A stretch of DNA of 64,000 bases from contig NZ_BMQP01000023.1 in NCBI RefSeq assembly GCF_014648175.1, positions 62,001 through 126,000 on the forward strand, written 5' to 3'. Of this stretch, positions 11,216-20,434 are shown in pieces; the stretch's first letter is position 1, and every line of letters begins with the position of its first letter. Under the pieces are notes generated by a model. It did not search any database and was not told the DNA's origin. It saw nothing but the letters and a program-made list of their open reading frames with translations. This stretch comes from Planobispora rosea (lineage in GTDB: Bacteria > Actinomycetota > Actinomycetes > Streptosporangiales > Streptosporangiaceae). A program made the position numbers and the translations under genes.

Positions 11216-12193
11216 ATGGCCCAGACTCCCGTAAAGGTCACCGTCACCGGCGCCGCCGGTCAGATCGGCTACGCGCTGCTTTTCCGCATCGCGTCGGGCC
11301 AGTTGCTGGGCGCTGACGTCCCGGTCAAGCTGAGCCTGCTGGAGATCCCGCAGGCCGTCAAGGCCGCCGAGGGCACCGCGATGGAGCTCGACGACTGCGC
11401 GTTCCCGCTGCTGAGCGGCATCGAGATCACCGACGACCCGAACGTCGCGTTCGACGGCGCCAACGTCGCGCTGCTGGTCGGCGCCATGCCGCGCAAGGCC
11501 GGCATGGAGCGCGGTGACCTGCTGGAGGCCAACGGCGGCATCTTCGGCCCGCAGGGCAAGGCCATCAACGACCACGCGGCCGGCGACATCCGCGTCCTGG
11601 TCGTGGGCAACCCCGCCAACACCAACGCGCTGATCGCCCAGCAGCACGCGCCGGACGTCCCGGCCGAGCGCTTCACCGCGATGACCCGCCTGGACCACAA
11701 CCGCGCGCTCTCCCAGCTCGCCGCCAAGCTCCAGGTCCCGGTCACCGAGATCAAGAAGATGACGATCTGGGGCAACCACTCCGCCACGCAGTACCCCGAC
11801 CTGTTCCACGCCGAGGTCGGCGGCAAGATCGCCGCTGAGCTGGTGGACGAGGGCTGGCTGCGCGACACCTTCATCCCGACCGTGGCCAAGCGCGGCGCCG
11901 CGATCATCGAGGCCCGGGGCGCGTCCTCGGCCGCCTCCGCCGCCAACGCCGCGATCGACCACGTCTACGACTGGGTCAACGGCACCGAGTGGACCTCCGC
12001 CGCCATCCCGTCCGACGGCTCGTACGGCGTGCCCGAGGGGATCATCTCCTCCTTCCCCGTCGCCTCCCGCGACGGCAAGTGGGAGATCATCCAGGGTCTG
12101 GAGATCGACGCCTTCTCCCGCGAGCGCATCGACGCCTCGGTGCGCGAGCTGGAGGAGGAGCGCGACGCGGTCCGCCAGCTCGGCCTGATCTGA
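11216..12193 (+). CDS. mdh: Malate dehydrogenase
   Basis: 325 aa; NAD-dependent malate/oxaloacetate interconversion in the TCA cycle. N-terminal VTVTGAAGQIGYALLFRIASG nucleotide fold, MPRKAGMERGDLLEANG substrate loop, VGNPANTNALI, and the catalytic TRLDHNRA and IWGNHSATQYPD (active-site His) segments. This is the cytosolic-type (group 2) MDH usual in actinobacteria. Strong ribosome-binding site GGGGGAAGG ahead of the ATG; a -10-like TAACAT lies at 11171-11176. Confidence 0.97.
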   Translation: MAQTPVKVTVTGAAGQIGYALLFRIASGQLLGADVPVKLSLLEIPQAVKAAEGTAMELDDCAFPLLSGIEITDDPNVAFDGANVALLVGAMPRKAGMERGDLLEANGGIFGPQGKAINDHAAGDIRVLVVGNPANTNALIAQQHAPDVPAERFTAMTRLDHNRALSQLAAKLQVPVTEIKKMTIWGNHSATQYPDLFHAEVGGKIAAELVDEGWLRDTFIPTVAKRGAAIIEARGASSAASAANAAIDHVYDWVNGTEWTSAAIPSDGSYGVPEGIISSFPVASRDGKWEIIQGLEIDAFSRERIDASVRELEEERDAVRQLGLI

Positions 12194-12223
12194 CCGGTGG
12201 TCCCCGTCCGGGATCCCGGACTC

Positions 12224-12255
12224 GGCCCCCTGGCCCCCTGGCCCCCTGGCCCCCC
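12224..12255. repeat. GGCCCCCT short tandem repeat
   Basis: Three perfect 8-bp copies plus a fourth ending in C, running directly into the mdh terminator stem. Confidence 0.85.
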
Positions 12256-12288
12256 GCCCGCCGGAGTTCCGGCGGGCGGGGGGCTTTT
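12250..12288 (+). terminator. Strong intrinsic terminator after mdh
   Basis: Perfect 15-bp GC stem (12250-12264 with 12269-12283), AGTT loop, then CTTTT; 56 bp after the mdh stop codon. The best rho-independent terminator in the window. Confidence 0.92.
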
Positions 12289-12409
12289 GCCGTACGGGGT
12301 GCGCTCCGGCGCCATACGGCGTGAACGCGGAGAGTGCGGTTAACGGCGTGTCGGTCGGGCGGGAAGGGGCGATCTGCGCGTTCAATGACCTCTGAAGGTC
12401 GGGGGATCG

Positions 12410-13237
12410 GTGTTCATGACGCGTGGTGCGGCGCGACTCGCCGCTGGATTGATCAGTGTTGTTCTCGCCATGCTGCCCGGTACGGCGGTGCTGGCGGAGC
12501 CACGGCAGCCGGACTGGGGCGGGGCGGATCTGTCCGTGCGGCTGGAGGCGTCGCCGAAGCGCGCGCAGCCGGGACAGCCGCTGCTCTACCGGGTGGACGT
12601 GCGCAACGCGGGCCCGGGTGACGCGGTGCTGCCCGTGCTCACCGTACGCCTCCCGGCCGGGGTGAAGATTTTCAACGCCGACGTGGCCGAGTGCCGGCCG
12701 GGTCCGGGCCCCCGCGTGGTGGTCTGCGCCTCGGACGCCGACGTCCCGGCCGGGAGCACCGGGGGGGTGACGATCACGGGGGTGGTCCGGCCCGGGGCGC
12801 GCGGCCCGCTGACCGCCACCGCCTCGATCACCTCCGAGGTGGTGGACGACAACGCCGCGAACGACTCGGCGCGACTGCTCACCCCGGTGGCCGAGGGCGC
12901 GGACCTGGGCATCCGGCTGACGGACAGCTCACGCGCCGGCCGGACCGTCACCATGGACGCGACCGTCCACAACCGGGGGCCGAGGACCGTCCGCGACGCA
13001 CTGGTCCTCTTCCGGGCCGGGCGGGCGCGCTTCGTGGCGGCCCGGGGCGCGCGCTGCCGCCCCTACCCCGTCTACGTCGGCTGCGCGCTGCGCGCCGTGG
13101 GCTCCGGCGAGCGGGTCAGGCTCCGGCTCTCCTTCCGCACGAACGGCCGGACGGTGCGCGCGGAGGCGGCCGTCTACTCCGCTCACCTGGGAGACCGCCG
13201 GCCGCGCAACAACGTGGCCCGCCTGCTGATGCGCTGA
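12410..13237 (+). CDS. Secreted DUF11/CARDB-like protein
   Basis: 275 aa. A signal peptide with a basic N-terminus and hydrophobic core (about residues 8-27) ends near AVLAEP. Two tandem Ig-like beta domains follow, about 38-160 and 165-275, each of the DUF11/CARDB kind (RVDVRNAGPGDAVLPVLTVR; TVHNRGPRTVRDALVLFRAG; paired NNxA endings DDNAANDSA and RPRNNVARLL). Such modules are structural or adhesive parts of cell-surface proteins. No sortase motif or C-terminal anchor, so probably released or loosely wall-bound. GTG at 12410 or in-frame ATG at 12416 are both possible after GGGGGATC. Function not known. Confidence 0.7.
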   Translation: MFMTRGAARLAAGLISVVLAMLPGTAVLAEPRQPDWGGADLSVRLEASPKRAQPGQPLLYRVDVRNAGPGDAVLPVLTVRLPAGVKIFNADVAECRPGPGPRVVVCASDADVPAGSTGGVTITGVVRPGARGPLTATASITSEVVDDNAANDSARLLTPVAEGADLGIRLTDSSRAGRTVTMDATVHNRGPRTVRDALVLFRAGRARFVAARGARCRPYPVYVGCALRAVGSGERVRLRLSFRTNGRTVRAEAAVYSAHLGDRRPRNNVARLLMR

Positions 13238-13270
13238 GGCCCGCGCGTGGGCGCCGGGACCCTGCCGCGC

Positions 13271-14230
13271 TCAGCGCGGCACCGCGTCCCAGGCGTCGGC
13301 GACGATGTCCCGCAGGGACGGGTGCTCCGGCTTCCAGCCGAGCTCGCTCTTGATCTTCTCCGAGGAGGCCACCAGCACCGCCGGATCGCCGGGGCGGCGC
13401 TCGGCGACGACCGCGGGGATCTCGTGCCCGGTGACCTCGCGGCAGACCGACAGGACCTCCTGGACCGAGAAGCCGGTCCCGCTGCCCAGGTTGTAGATCT
13501 TGTGCTCGCCCGGGGCGCAGGCGTCCAGCGCGAGCAGGTGCGCGCGGGCCAGGTCGGCCACGTGGATGTAGTCGCGCACGCACGTCCCGTCGGGAGTGGG
13601 GTAGTCCGTGCCGAACACGCTGACCGCCTCGCGCTGCCCGAGCGGCACGGCCAGGACGTTGGGGATCAGATGGGTCTCCACGGTGTGGCGCTCGCGGTAG
13701 ACGCGGCCGTCGGCGGCGGTGTAGGCGCCTCCCACGTTGAAGTAGCGCAGGCTCACCGCGGCAAGGCCGTACAGCCCGGCGAACGCGCCGAGCGCGGTGT
13801 CGACCGCGAGCTTGGACGCGCCGTAGGGGTTGGTCGGGCGGGTCGGGTCGGTCTCCACGATCGGGGAGCGCTCCGGCTCGCCGTACGTGGCGGCGGTGGA
13901 GGAGAACACGACGCGCCCGACGCCGGCGGCGCGCATGGCGTCCAGCAGGGCGAGGGTGCCGCCCAGGTTGTGCTCCCAGTAGAGCGCCGGCTTCTGCACG
14001 GACTCACCTACCAGGGACTTGGCCGCGAAGTGCAGCACGCCGTCCATCCCGTCCAGTACGGCGGCGGCCTCGGTGATCGACGCCTCGACGAAGCGCGCCC
14101 CCTCCGGCACCGCGTCCGCGTGGCCGGTGGACAGGTCGTCCAGGACCGTGACCTGGTGGCCCGCCTCGACGAGCTGGGCGGCCACGACGCTTCCGATATA
14201 GCCGGCACCCCCGGTGACCAGCAGCTTCAC
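13271..14230 (-). CDS. galE: UDP-glucose 4-epimerase
   Basis: 319 aa extended short-chain dehydrogenase; interconverts UDP-glucose and UDP-galactose for the Leloir pathway and wall or polysaccharide precursors. N-terminal VTGGAGYIGSVVAAQL NAD site, DDLSTGHADAVPEGA, FSSTAATYG with the catalytic Ser/Thr, YGASK catalytic Tyr/Lys, and FNVGGAY plus VRDYIHVADLA typical of GalE. ATG start. It stands alone, divergent from the gene at 14356, and is not next to the galactosidase at 47-49 kb. Confidence 0.95.
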   Translation of the reverse strand: MKLLVTGGAGYIGSVVAAQLVEAGHQVTVLDDLSTGHADAVPEGARFVEASITEAAAVLDGMDGVLHFAAKSLVGESVQKPALYWEHNLGGTLALLDAMRAAGVGRVVFSSTAATYGEPERSPIVETDPTRPTNPYGASKLAVDTALGAFAGLYGLAAVSLRYFNVGGAYTAADGRVYRERHTVETHLIPNVLAVPLGQREAVSVFGTDYPTPDGTCVRDYIHVADLARAHLLALDACAPGEHKIYNLGSGTGFSVQEVLSVCREVTGHEIPAVVAERRPGDPAVLVASSEKIKSELGWKPEHPSLRDIVADAWDAVPR

Positions 14231-14355
14231 AAGCCCTCCTGTTGGTTCGTGTTGATAGATGTTTACTTCTGTAAGGCTACTGCCAGCATATGCTGTCAGC
14301 CCACCACCTATCGATCCCGGTCAGAACGGGCGACGGCCATGACGGAGACGCTCCG

Positions 14356-15783
14356 GTGAACAGTGTCCTGGCTAACATCTCGCTGGTCCTGCTCTTCGTT
14401 CTGATCGGCGGGTTCTTCGCCGGAGCGGAGATGGCCCTGGTCTCCCTCCGGGAGAGCCAGGTCCGCAGGCTCAGCACCCGGGGACGCAGGGGGACCAGGG
14501 CGGCCAGGCTCGCCCGCGATCCCAACCGCTTCCTGTCGGCCGTGCAGATCGGCGTCACCGTGGCCACCATGCTGTCGGCCGCGTTCGGCGCCGACACCCT
14601 CGCCAAAGACCTGGTCCCCCTGCTGGCCGGCTGGGGAGTGCCGGGCGCCGTCGCCGACCCGCTCTCGCTGGTGGCGGTGACCCTGGTGATCTCCTACTTC
14701 TCGCTGGTCCTGGGCGAGCTGGTGCCCAAGCGGCTGGCCCGGCAGCGGGCCGAAGGGCTCTCGCTCCTGGTGGCGCCGTTCCTGGACCGGCTGGCCGCGC
14801 TCTCCCGGCCGATCATCTGGGCGCTGTCGAAGTCCACCGACGGCGTGGTCAAGCTGCTCGGCGGGAACCCCGAGGCCGACCGGGAGGAGATCTCCACCGA
14901 AGAGCTCCGGGACATGGTGGTCGGCCACCAGGAGCTCACCGAGGACGAGCGCAGCCTGATCGCCGAGGTCTTCGCGGCCGGCAAGCGGCAGCTGCGCGAG
15001 GTGATGCTGCCCCGCACCGAGGTGGAGTTCATGTCCGCCGACACCCTGCTCGCCGAGGCCGCCGTGCTGGCCGCGGCCATGCCGCACTCCCGCTTCCCGG
15101 TCTACCGCGACACCTACGACGACGTCATCGGCTTCGTCCACATCCGCGACCTGCTCGACCCGGTCCTCACCGGGTCCGTCGAACCGATCAGCGAGGTGGT
15201 GCCGATCCGGCCGGTCAAGCTGGTGCCCACCAGCAAGCAGGTGCTGACCACGCTGTCGGAGATGCGCGACGAGGGGCACCACCTGGCGATCGTGGTGGAC
15301 GAGTACGGCGGCACCGCAGGGATCGTCACCCTGGAGGACCTGGTCGAGGAGCTCATCGGCGACATCCGTGATGAGCACGACATCGAGGACAAGCATGTCG
15401 TCCTGCCCGCCGGAGAGGTCGAGCTCGACGGACTGAGCAACCTCGGTGAAGTGATCGACGAGACCGGCATCCGGCTGCCCGACGGCCCCTACGAGACCCT
15501 CGGCGGGTTCGTGATGGCCGCCCTGGGCCACCTGCCGGTCCTGGGGGAGCGGGTGGAGATCCCCGGCTTCGAGATGTCCGTCACGGAGCTGGACGGCCGC
15601 AGGATCTCCAGGGTCCGCATCAAACGCCGCCCGGAGGAGCCGGTCGAGGAAGGCGCGCGGGCCGCCCGGGAGCCCGGCGCCTCCGGCGCCGGCTCCTCTG
15701 ACACCGGCTCCTCTGACCCCGCCTCCTCGGCCGCGCCCGGCGCGTCTTCCACGGAGGAGGGACCGACCACTCCGGACAGCTGA
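14356..15783 (+). CDS. HlyC/CorC-family membrane protein (CNNM and CBS domains)
   Basis: 475 aa. An N-terminal DUF21/CNNM membrane region (LLFVLIGGFFAGAEMALVSL, then helices to about residue 125) is followed by a CBS pair (about 200-320, including MLPRTEVEFM and VVDEYGGTAGIVTLEDLVEE) and a C-terminal CorC_HlyC domain (about 335-415). Family members handle divalent cations such as Mg2+ or Co2+. A Ser/Gly/Ala-rich acidic tail ends the protein. I chose GTG 14356 (ribosome-binding site GGAGACG) over the longer reading from 14290. trpS follows after 14 bp, so co-transcription is likely. Confidence 0.88.
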   Translation: MNSVLANISLVLLFVLIGGFFAGAEMALVSLRESQVRRLSTRGRRGTRAARLARDPNRFLSAVQIGVTVATMLSAAFGADTLAKDLVPLLAGWGVPGAVADPLSLVAVTLVISYFSLVLGELVPKRLARQRAEGLSLLVAPFLDRLAALSRPIIWALSKSTDGVVKLLGGNPEADREEISTEELRDMVVGHQELTEDERSLIAEVFAAGKRQLREVMLPRTEVEFMSADTLLAEAAVLAAAMPHSRFPVYRDTYDDVIGFVHIRDLLDPVLTGSVEPISEVVPIRPVKLVPTSKQVLTTLSEMRDEGHHLAIVVDEYGGTAGIVTLEDLVEELIGDIRDEHDIEDKHVVLPAGEVELDGLSNLGEVIDETGIRLPDGPYETLGGFVMAALGHLPVLGERVEIPGFEMSVTELDGRRISRVRIKRRPEEPVEEGARAAREPGASGAGSSDTGSSDPASSAAPGASSTEEGPTTPDS

Positions 15784-15797
15784 CAGAATTGCGTGTT

Positions 15798-16802
15798 ATG
15801 GCGAGTCCCCGTGTTCTGTCCGGCATCCAGCCCACCGCAGACTCCTTCCACCTGGGCAACTACCTGGGCGCGGTGCGGCAGTACGTCTCCATGCAGGAGG
15901 GCTACGACGCCTTCTACTGCGTCGTCGACCTGCACGCGATCACGGTGGACTACCAGCCCGAGGCCCTGCGCCGCCGTTCCCGGGTCGCCGCGGCCCAGCT
16001 CTTCGCCGCCGGCCTGGACCCCGAGCGCTCCACCGTCTTCGTCCAGAGCCACGTGCGCGAGCACACCGAGCTGGCCTGGATCCTGATCTGCCTCACCGGC
16101 ATGGGCGAGGCCGGCCGGATGACGCAGTTCAAGGACAAGTCGGCCCGGTACGGCGAGAGCTCGGCCGGGGTCGGCCTGTTCACCTACCCGATCCTCCAGG
16201 CCGCCGACATCCTGCTCTACCAGGCGAACAAGGTCCCGGTCGGAGCCGACCAGAAGCAGCACCTGGAGCTCACCCGCGACCTGGCCCAGCGCTTCAACCA
16301 CCGCTTCGGCGAGACCTTCACGCTGCCCGAGCCGCACATCGTCAAGGGCGTCGAGAAGATCACCGACCTGCAGGACCCGACGGCCAAGATGTCGAAGTCG
16401 TCCTCCTCGCCCGGTGGCATCCTCGACCTGCTGGAGCAGCCCGGACCGCTGCGCAAGAAGGTCATGCGCGCCGTCACCGACACCGGCTCCGAGATCGTGT
16501 TCGACGAGGAGAACAAGCCCGGCATCGCCAACCTCCTGCGCATCCAGTCCGCGCTGACCGGCACGCCGATCCCCGAGCTGGAGGCGCGTTACGTCGGCCA
16601 GGGCTACGGCACCTTCAAGAAGGAGGTCGCCGAGGTCGTGGTCGAGACCTTCACGCCGATCCGGGAGCGGACGGAGAAGCTCCTCGCCGACGAGGCCGCG
16701 CTCGACAAGATGCTCGCCGCCGGAGCCGTCAAGGCCCGTGCGGTGGCCGCCGAGACCATGGAGAAGGTCCGCGACCACGCGGGCTTCCTGCCCTCCCTCT
16801 GA
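15798..16802 (+). CDS. trpS: Tryptophanyl-tRNA synthetase
   Basis: 334 aa class I synthetase, charges tRNA-Trp. The HIGH-like HLGNYLGAVRQY is near residue 18, DKSARYG and PVGADQKQHLELTRD are typical TrpRS segments, and KMSKS is at 197-201. Full length for the bacterial family. I used the ATG at 15798; a TTG three codons earlier is possible. There is almost no leader after the upstream gene. Confidence 0.97.
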   Translation: MASPRVLSGIQPTADSFHLGNYLGAVRQYVSMQEGYDAFYCVVDLHAITVDYQPEALRRRSRVAAAQLFAAGLDPERSTVFVQSHVREHTELAWILICLTGMGEAGRMTQFKDKSARYGESSAGVGLFTYPILQAADILLYQANKVPVGADQKQHLELTRDLAQRFNHRFGETFTLPEPHIVKGVEKITDLQDPTAKMSKSSSSPGGILDLLEQPGPLRKKVMRAVTDTGSEIVFDEENKPGIANLLRIQSALTGTPIPELEARYVGQGYGTFKKEVAEVVVETFTPIRERTEKLLADEAALDKMLAAGAVKARAVAAETMEKVRDHAGFLPSL

Positions 16803-16810
16803 TCCCCCTC

Positions 16811-16845
16811 GGAATCCTCTGCCCAGCAGGGATTCCTCCTGTTTG
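16811..16845 (+). terminator. Weak hairpin after trpS
   Basis: GGAATCC (16811-16817) pairs with GGATTCC (16830-16836), followed by TCCTGTTTG. Short stem, moderate support. Confidence 0.45.
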
Positions 16846-16907
16846 CCGACAATGCCGCCGGGTACCGGAATCGTCGCGCACAGTGGCGCCCGGGGAGGCG
16901 GTGGCAG

Positions 16908-17837
16908 GTGTCGGGACTGGAGGAGCGCGTCGAGGCGTTCCGGGTGTGGCGCCACACCCGGATCGAGACCGACCGGGTGCGGTGGCCCTGGTTCGACCAC
17001 CTGCTCAGGACCGTGCAGCGCTACCAGCTCCAGTTCGGCGACCGGCTGGCCGGAGCGGTGACCTACTTCGCCTTCCTGTCCTTCTTCCCGATCATCGTGC
17101 TGTCCTTCGCGGCGGTCGGGTTCTTCCTGTCCGTCACACCGGAGGCCGACGACACCCTGCGGGCGGCCATCAACGGCTACCTCCCCGGCCTGGCCGGCAA
17201 GCTCCCGATCGACCAGATCGCCGAATCCAAGGCCACCGCCGGGATCATCGGCCTCATCGGCCTCCTCTACTCCGGCCTCGGCGCGATCGACGTCCTGCGC
17301 GGGGCCCTGCGGCAGATGTCCATGACCACCGACCCTCCGCTGAGCTTCGCCCTCGGCAAGCTCCGCGACCTGTCCGCGCTGCTCCTGGTCGGCATCACGA
17401 TGATCACCTCGGTGGTGATCGGCGGCTTCGCCACCCAGGCCAGCGAGACCGTCGCCGGATGGCTGGGCCTGTCGAAGTCGTTCCTCGGCACCGGCACGGT
17501 CTGGCTCGCCGGCCTGGCGGTCAGCGTGGCCGCCGACACCGTGGTCTTCCTGATCCTGCTGGGCTGGCTGGGACGCTCCACCCAGCCGTTCCGGGTCCTG
17601 ATCCGCGGCGCCCTGCTGGGTGCGATCGCCTTCGCCCTGCTCAAGCAGGTCGCCGCGTTCCTGCTCTCGTTCACCCTCGGCAACCCCGTGTACGGGGTGT
17701 TCGCGGTGATGGTGGGTCTCCTGGTCTGGATCAACTTCTCCGCCCGGATCATCATGTACGCCGCCGCCTGGACCGCCACCGCCTCCTTCGGCCCTCCCCC
17801 CGAACCCACCCCCGTGCCCGGAACCGGCAACGCCTGA
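16908..17837 (+). CDS. YihY/BrkB-family membrane protein
   Basis: 309 aa, six predicted membrane segments. Family pattern YQLQFGDRLAGAVTYFAFLS near residue 40, FLSFFPIIVLSFAAVGFFLS, GLIGLLYSGLGAIDVLRGALRQ, and GVFAVMVGLLVWINFSARII near the C-terminus. Once called ribonuclease BN; that activity is not supported, and the family is regarded as inner-membrane proteins of unclear transport or stress role. GTG start after GGAGGCGGTGGCAG. It follows trpS by 105 bp. Confidence 0.88.
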   Translation: MSGLEERVEAFRVWRHTRIETDRVRWPWFDHLLRTVQRYQLQFGDRLAGAVTYFAFLSFFPIIVLSFAAVGFFLSVTPEADDTLRAAINGYLPGLAGKLPIDQIAESKATAGIIGLIGLLYSGLGAIDVLRGALRQMSMTTDPPLSFALGKLRDLSALLLVGITMITSVVIGGFATQASETVAGWLGLSKSFLGTGTVWLAGLAVSVAADTVVFLILLGWLGRSTQPFRVLIRGALLGAIAFALLKQVAAFLLSFTLGNPVYGVFAVMVGLLVWINFSARIIMYAAAWTATASFGPPPEPTPVPGTGNA

Positions 17838-18120
17838 TCCCGTACGACGTGCCGCGCCGGTACGGCGGGCACCCCGGTCCGGAGCGTCGCGCTTCGGTGG
17901 GCTCACCGCCGCTGAAGCGCGAACGCGGGACCGCTCAGGGCTGGTCGCCGTCGCCTGGCGGCCGGGAACCGAGGGAGCGGGGCTGGATGACGGATCGAGC
18001 ACGACGTCCTCGAGCCGGGCCATGGCCTCGCCGCGCCGCAGGCGAAGCCGTGACCACCGGGATCGCCGTACCGCCCCGGGGAGAGACTCCGGCACCTACC
18101 GGGGCACCCACCGGACCGGC

Positions 18121-19044
18121 ATGCTGGGGACCATGAACCGACCGCGGCAGAACCGGAGCGAGCTCCACCAGGCGCTCTCCTCGCCCCTGACGGAGCTGCA
18201 CGACGCCCGGCTCGCCCGCCCAGGCGTGCGCCTGATCCTGAAGCGCGACGATCTCATCCATCCGCTCCTGCCGGGCAACAAGTGGCGCAAGCTGAGGCAC
18301 AACCTGGTGTGCGCCGCCGAACTGGGTCACGACACACTGCTGACCTTCGGCGGCGCCTACTCCAATCACGTGCGGGCCGTGGCCGCAGCCGGTGCCCGCT
18401 TCGGTTTCACGACCATCGGCGTCATCCGCGGAGAGGAGCACCTGCCGCTCAACGACACGCTGACCTTCGCCGCCGAGCACGGGATGCGGCTGACCTATCT
18501 GGACCGCACCACCTATCGCGCCAAGAACTCACCGTCCGTCGTCGAGGGCCTCCGGAAGGAGTTCGGCCGCTTCTACCTGCTGCCCGAAGGCGGCAGCAAC
18601 GCGCTGGCCGTACACGGCTGCGCCGAACTGCCGACGGAGATCGACGTGCCGTTCGACGTCATCTGCTGCCCCGTCGGCACCGGGGGCACCCTCGCGGGCA
18701 TCGCCGCCGGGCTGGGCCCCGGCCCCCGGGCCTTGGGATTCTCGGTCCTGCGCGGCGGAGAATTCCTCCGCGGAGACGTCACCGGACTCCAGATCGCCGC
18801 CTACGGCCGGCCGTCGGGCAACTGGACCATCGACTGCGATTTTCACGCGGGCGGCTACGCCAGACGCAACCGCGAACTCGACACGTTCATCACCGACTTC
18901 GCCGACCGGCACGGCATGCCGCTCGACCCGACCTACACCGCGAAGATGATGTGGGGCATCCTCAGCCTGGCGGAACGCAGGGCATTCGCCCCCGGAACCA
19001 CCGTCATCGCAGTGATCACCGGTCCCATGACGCCCGTCCCGTGA
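18121..19044 (+). CDS. PLP-dependent ACC deaminase/D-cysteine desulfhydrase family enzyme
   Basis: 307 aa from the ATG at 18121 (ATG 18133 also possible). Fold-type II PLP enzyme: LKRDDLIHPLLPGNKWRKL carries the PLP lysine, followed by LTFGGAYSNHVRA, LPEGGSNALAVHG and the phosphate loop PVGTGGTLAGIAAGL. Related proteins deaminate 1-aminocyclopropane-1-carboxylate or desulfurise D-cysteine; the sequence does not settle the substrate. The gene has a poor ribosome-binding site and 280 bp of non-coding DNA before it, and it interrupts an otherwise conserved housekeeping order, so it may have been acquired; that is inference. Confidence 0.82.
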   Translation: MLGTMNRPRQNRSELHQALSSPLTELHDARLARPGVRLILKRDDLIHPLLPGNKWRKLRHNLVCAAELGHDTLLTFGGAYSNHVRAVAAAGARFGFTTIGVIRGEEHLPLNDTLTFAAEHGMRLTYLDRTTYRAKNSPSVVEGLRKEFGRFYLLPEGGSNALAVHGCAELPTEIDVPFDVICCPVGTGGTLAGIAAGLGPGPRALGFSVLRGGEFLRGDVTGLQIAAYGRPSGNWTIDCDFHAGGYARRNRELDTFITDFADRHGMPLDPTYTAKMMWGILSLAERRAFAPGTTVIAVITGPMTPVP

Positions 19045-19192
19045 TCCGGTCGGGGGCGGTGCGCTTCGCCTTGTCCGTCATGCTTTGATCTTCGCGGAGG
19101 AGGCTGGCGTCGCTGCGGTCCGCACCCGGTACGGCGCCGGGCTCTCGGCCCGGGTGCGTGCCTACCGGCCCGACCCGGGCCGTGGGCGCGAC

Positions 19193-20347
19193 CTAGCGGA
19201 AGCGGCGGCGCAGGCCGTAGCCGAGCCAGGCGAGGCCGCCGAGGGCGGCGGCGCCGACCAGGTAGGGGGCCAGGGAGGTGGATCGCTCCGTGGTCTTGGT
19301 GGCTGCCGCGTCGGCGGCGGCCGGTGCCGGTCCGCGGGGGGCTGCCGCCGCGTCGGCGGCCTCGGACGGCAGCGGAGCCGGTTCGGGGGCCGGGTCCACG
19401 AGGTGGCCGACCGGGGTGACCTTGCCGCGGGCGGTGAAGCCCCAGTCGAGCAGGCCGGCGACGTCCTCCCAGAAGTATCCGTCGTGCCGCATGATCGACA
19501 CGATGATCGTGTGCCCGTTCCGCCGGGCCGCGCCGACGAAACTGGCCTGGGCCTTGGAGGTCCAGCCGTTCTTGACGCCGATCATGCCCTTGTAGCGCCA
19601 CAGCAGCTTGTTGTGGTTGCCGATCTCGTAGTAGCCCTTGGGCGCAGGGAACTTGTCGGTCTTGAGGCTGACATATCGTCGGAAATCAGCGTTGGCGAGC
19701 CCGGCCCGCGCGATCAATGCGAGGTCGTAGGCCGAACTGCTCTGGCCGGGCTTGTCCAGGCCGCTGGGCGTCTTGGCCACCGTGTCGAACGCCTGGATCC
19801 GCCGGGCCTCGGTGTTCATGTCCGCGAGCGTCTTGTCGAGGCCGCCGTTGGCCTCGGCCAGAGCCATCGCCGAGTCGTTGCCCGAGACCAGCATCAGCGC
19901 CTTGAACAGGTCCTCCACCGTGTAGATGGGCCTGTTCACCAGTCCGACCGCGCTGCCCTCCTGGTTGACGGCGTTCCTGCTCGGCCGGACCTTCATGGTC
20001 TTGTCGAGCTTCGGGATGAGCGTCAGGGCGGTCAGGGCCTTGAGAGTGCTCGCCGGGCGGTAGCGTCCGTGCGGATGCTTGGCGGCGAGAATCTCTCCGG
20101 TGCCGGCGTCCGCGATCACGTATGCCTTCGCGGAGGTCTTGGGCGGAGCCTTGATCTCGGTGGGGAGGATGAGCCCCCGCTCGCCGAGTCGTCCGCCGCC
20201 CACAGGCTCGGCGGGCGCGAGGCCGCCGACGGTCGTGGGAGCGGCGGGAGCGCTGGCGGGCGCGGGAACGCCGGCGTGGGCGGGAGCACCGAGGAAGGTG
20301 GTCGCCGCGAGCAGCACCACGATGGGTGCGGTGTGTTTCGTCCCCAT
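19193..20347 (-). CDS. Exported D-alanyl-D-alanine carboxypeptidase
   Basis: 384 aa penicillin-binding protein of the S11 class; trims the stem-peptide terminal D-Ala of peptidoglycan outside the membrane. Signal peptide residues 1-26. Motifs: S100-T-L-K, S155-G-N, K259-N-G-W-T, the last replacing the usual KTG, which occurs in actinobacterial members. An Ala/Pro-rich spacer and a C-terminal membrane helix (about 358-378: YLVGAAALGGLAWLGYGL) followed by RRRFR anchor it. I start at the ATG MGTKH; the longer frame to 20440 adds 31 residues that do not look coding. Divergent from the small membrane protein gene at 20435, as in other actinobacteria. Confidence 0.92.
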   Translation of the reverse strand: MGTKHTAPIVVLLAATTFLGAPAHAGVPAPASAPAAPTTVGGLAPAEPVGGGRLGERGLILPTEIKAPPKTSAKAYVIADAGTGEILAAKHPHGRYRPASTLKALTALTLIPKLDKTMKVRPSRNAVNQEGSAVGLVNRPIYTVEDLFKALMLVSGNDSAMALAEANGGLDKTLADMNTEARRIQAFDTVAKTPSGLDKPGQSSSAYDLALIARAGLANADFRRYVSLKTDKFPAPKGYYEIGNHNKLLWRYKGMIGVKNGWTSKAQASFVGAARRNGHTIIVSIMRHDGYFWEDVAGLLDWGFTARGKVTPVGHLVDPAPEPAPLPSEAADAAAAPRGPAPAAADAAATKTTERSTSLAPYLVGAAALGGLAWLGYGLRRRFR

Positions 20348-20434
20348 AGTGATCTCAGGGTAGCTTCGTACCGATTCGCATGTGTTTGCACATCCCCTCA
20401 CCAGGGGCGGAGCACGCGACGGGATACCGACATA

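Noticed and set aside
15489..18095. 868-codon minus-strand frame across trpS and the YihY gene
   Set aside because: Antisense shadow of two certain genes. The part at 17.9-18.1 kb (RGEAMARLEDVVLDPSS) lies in a real gap and could be a remnant, but nothing supports a gene.
19085..20434. Upstream extension of the small membrane protein to 558 codons
   Set aside because: Antisense to the carboxypeptidase gene; the plausible start is ATG 20435.
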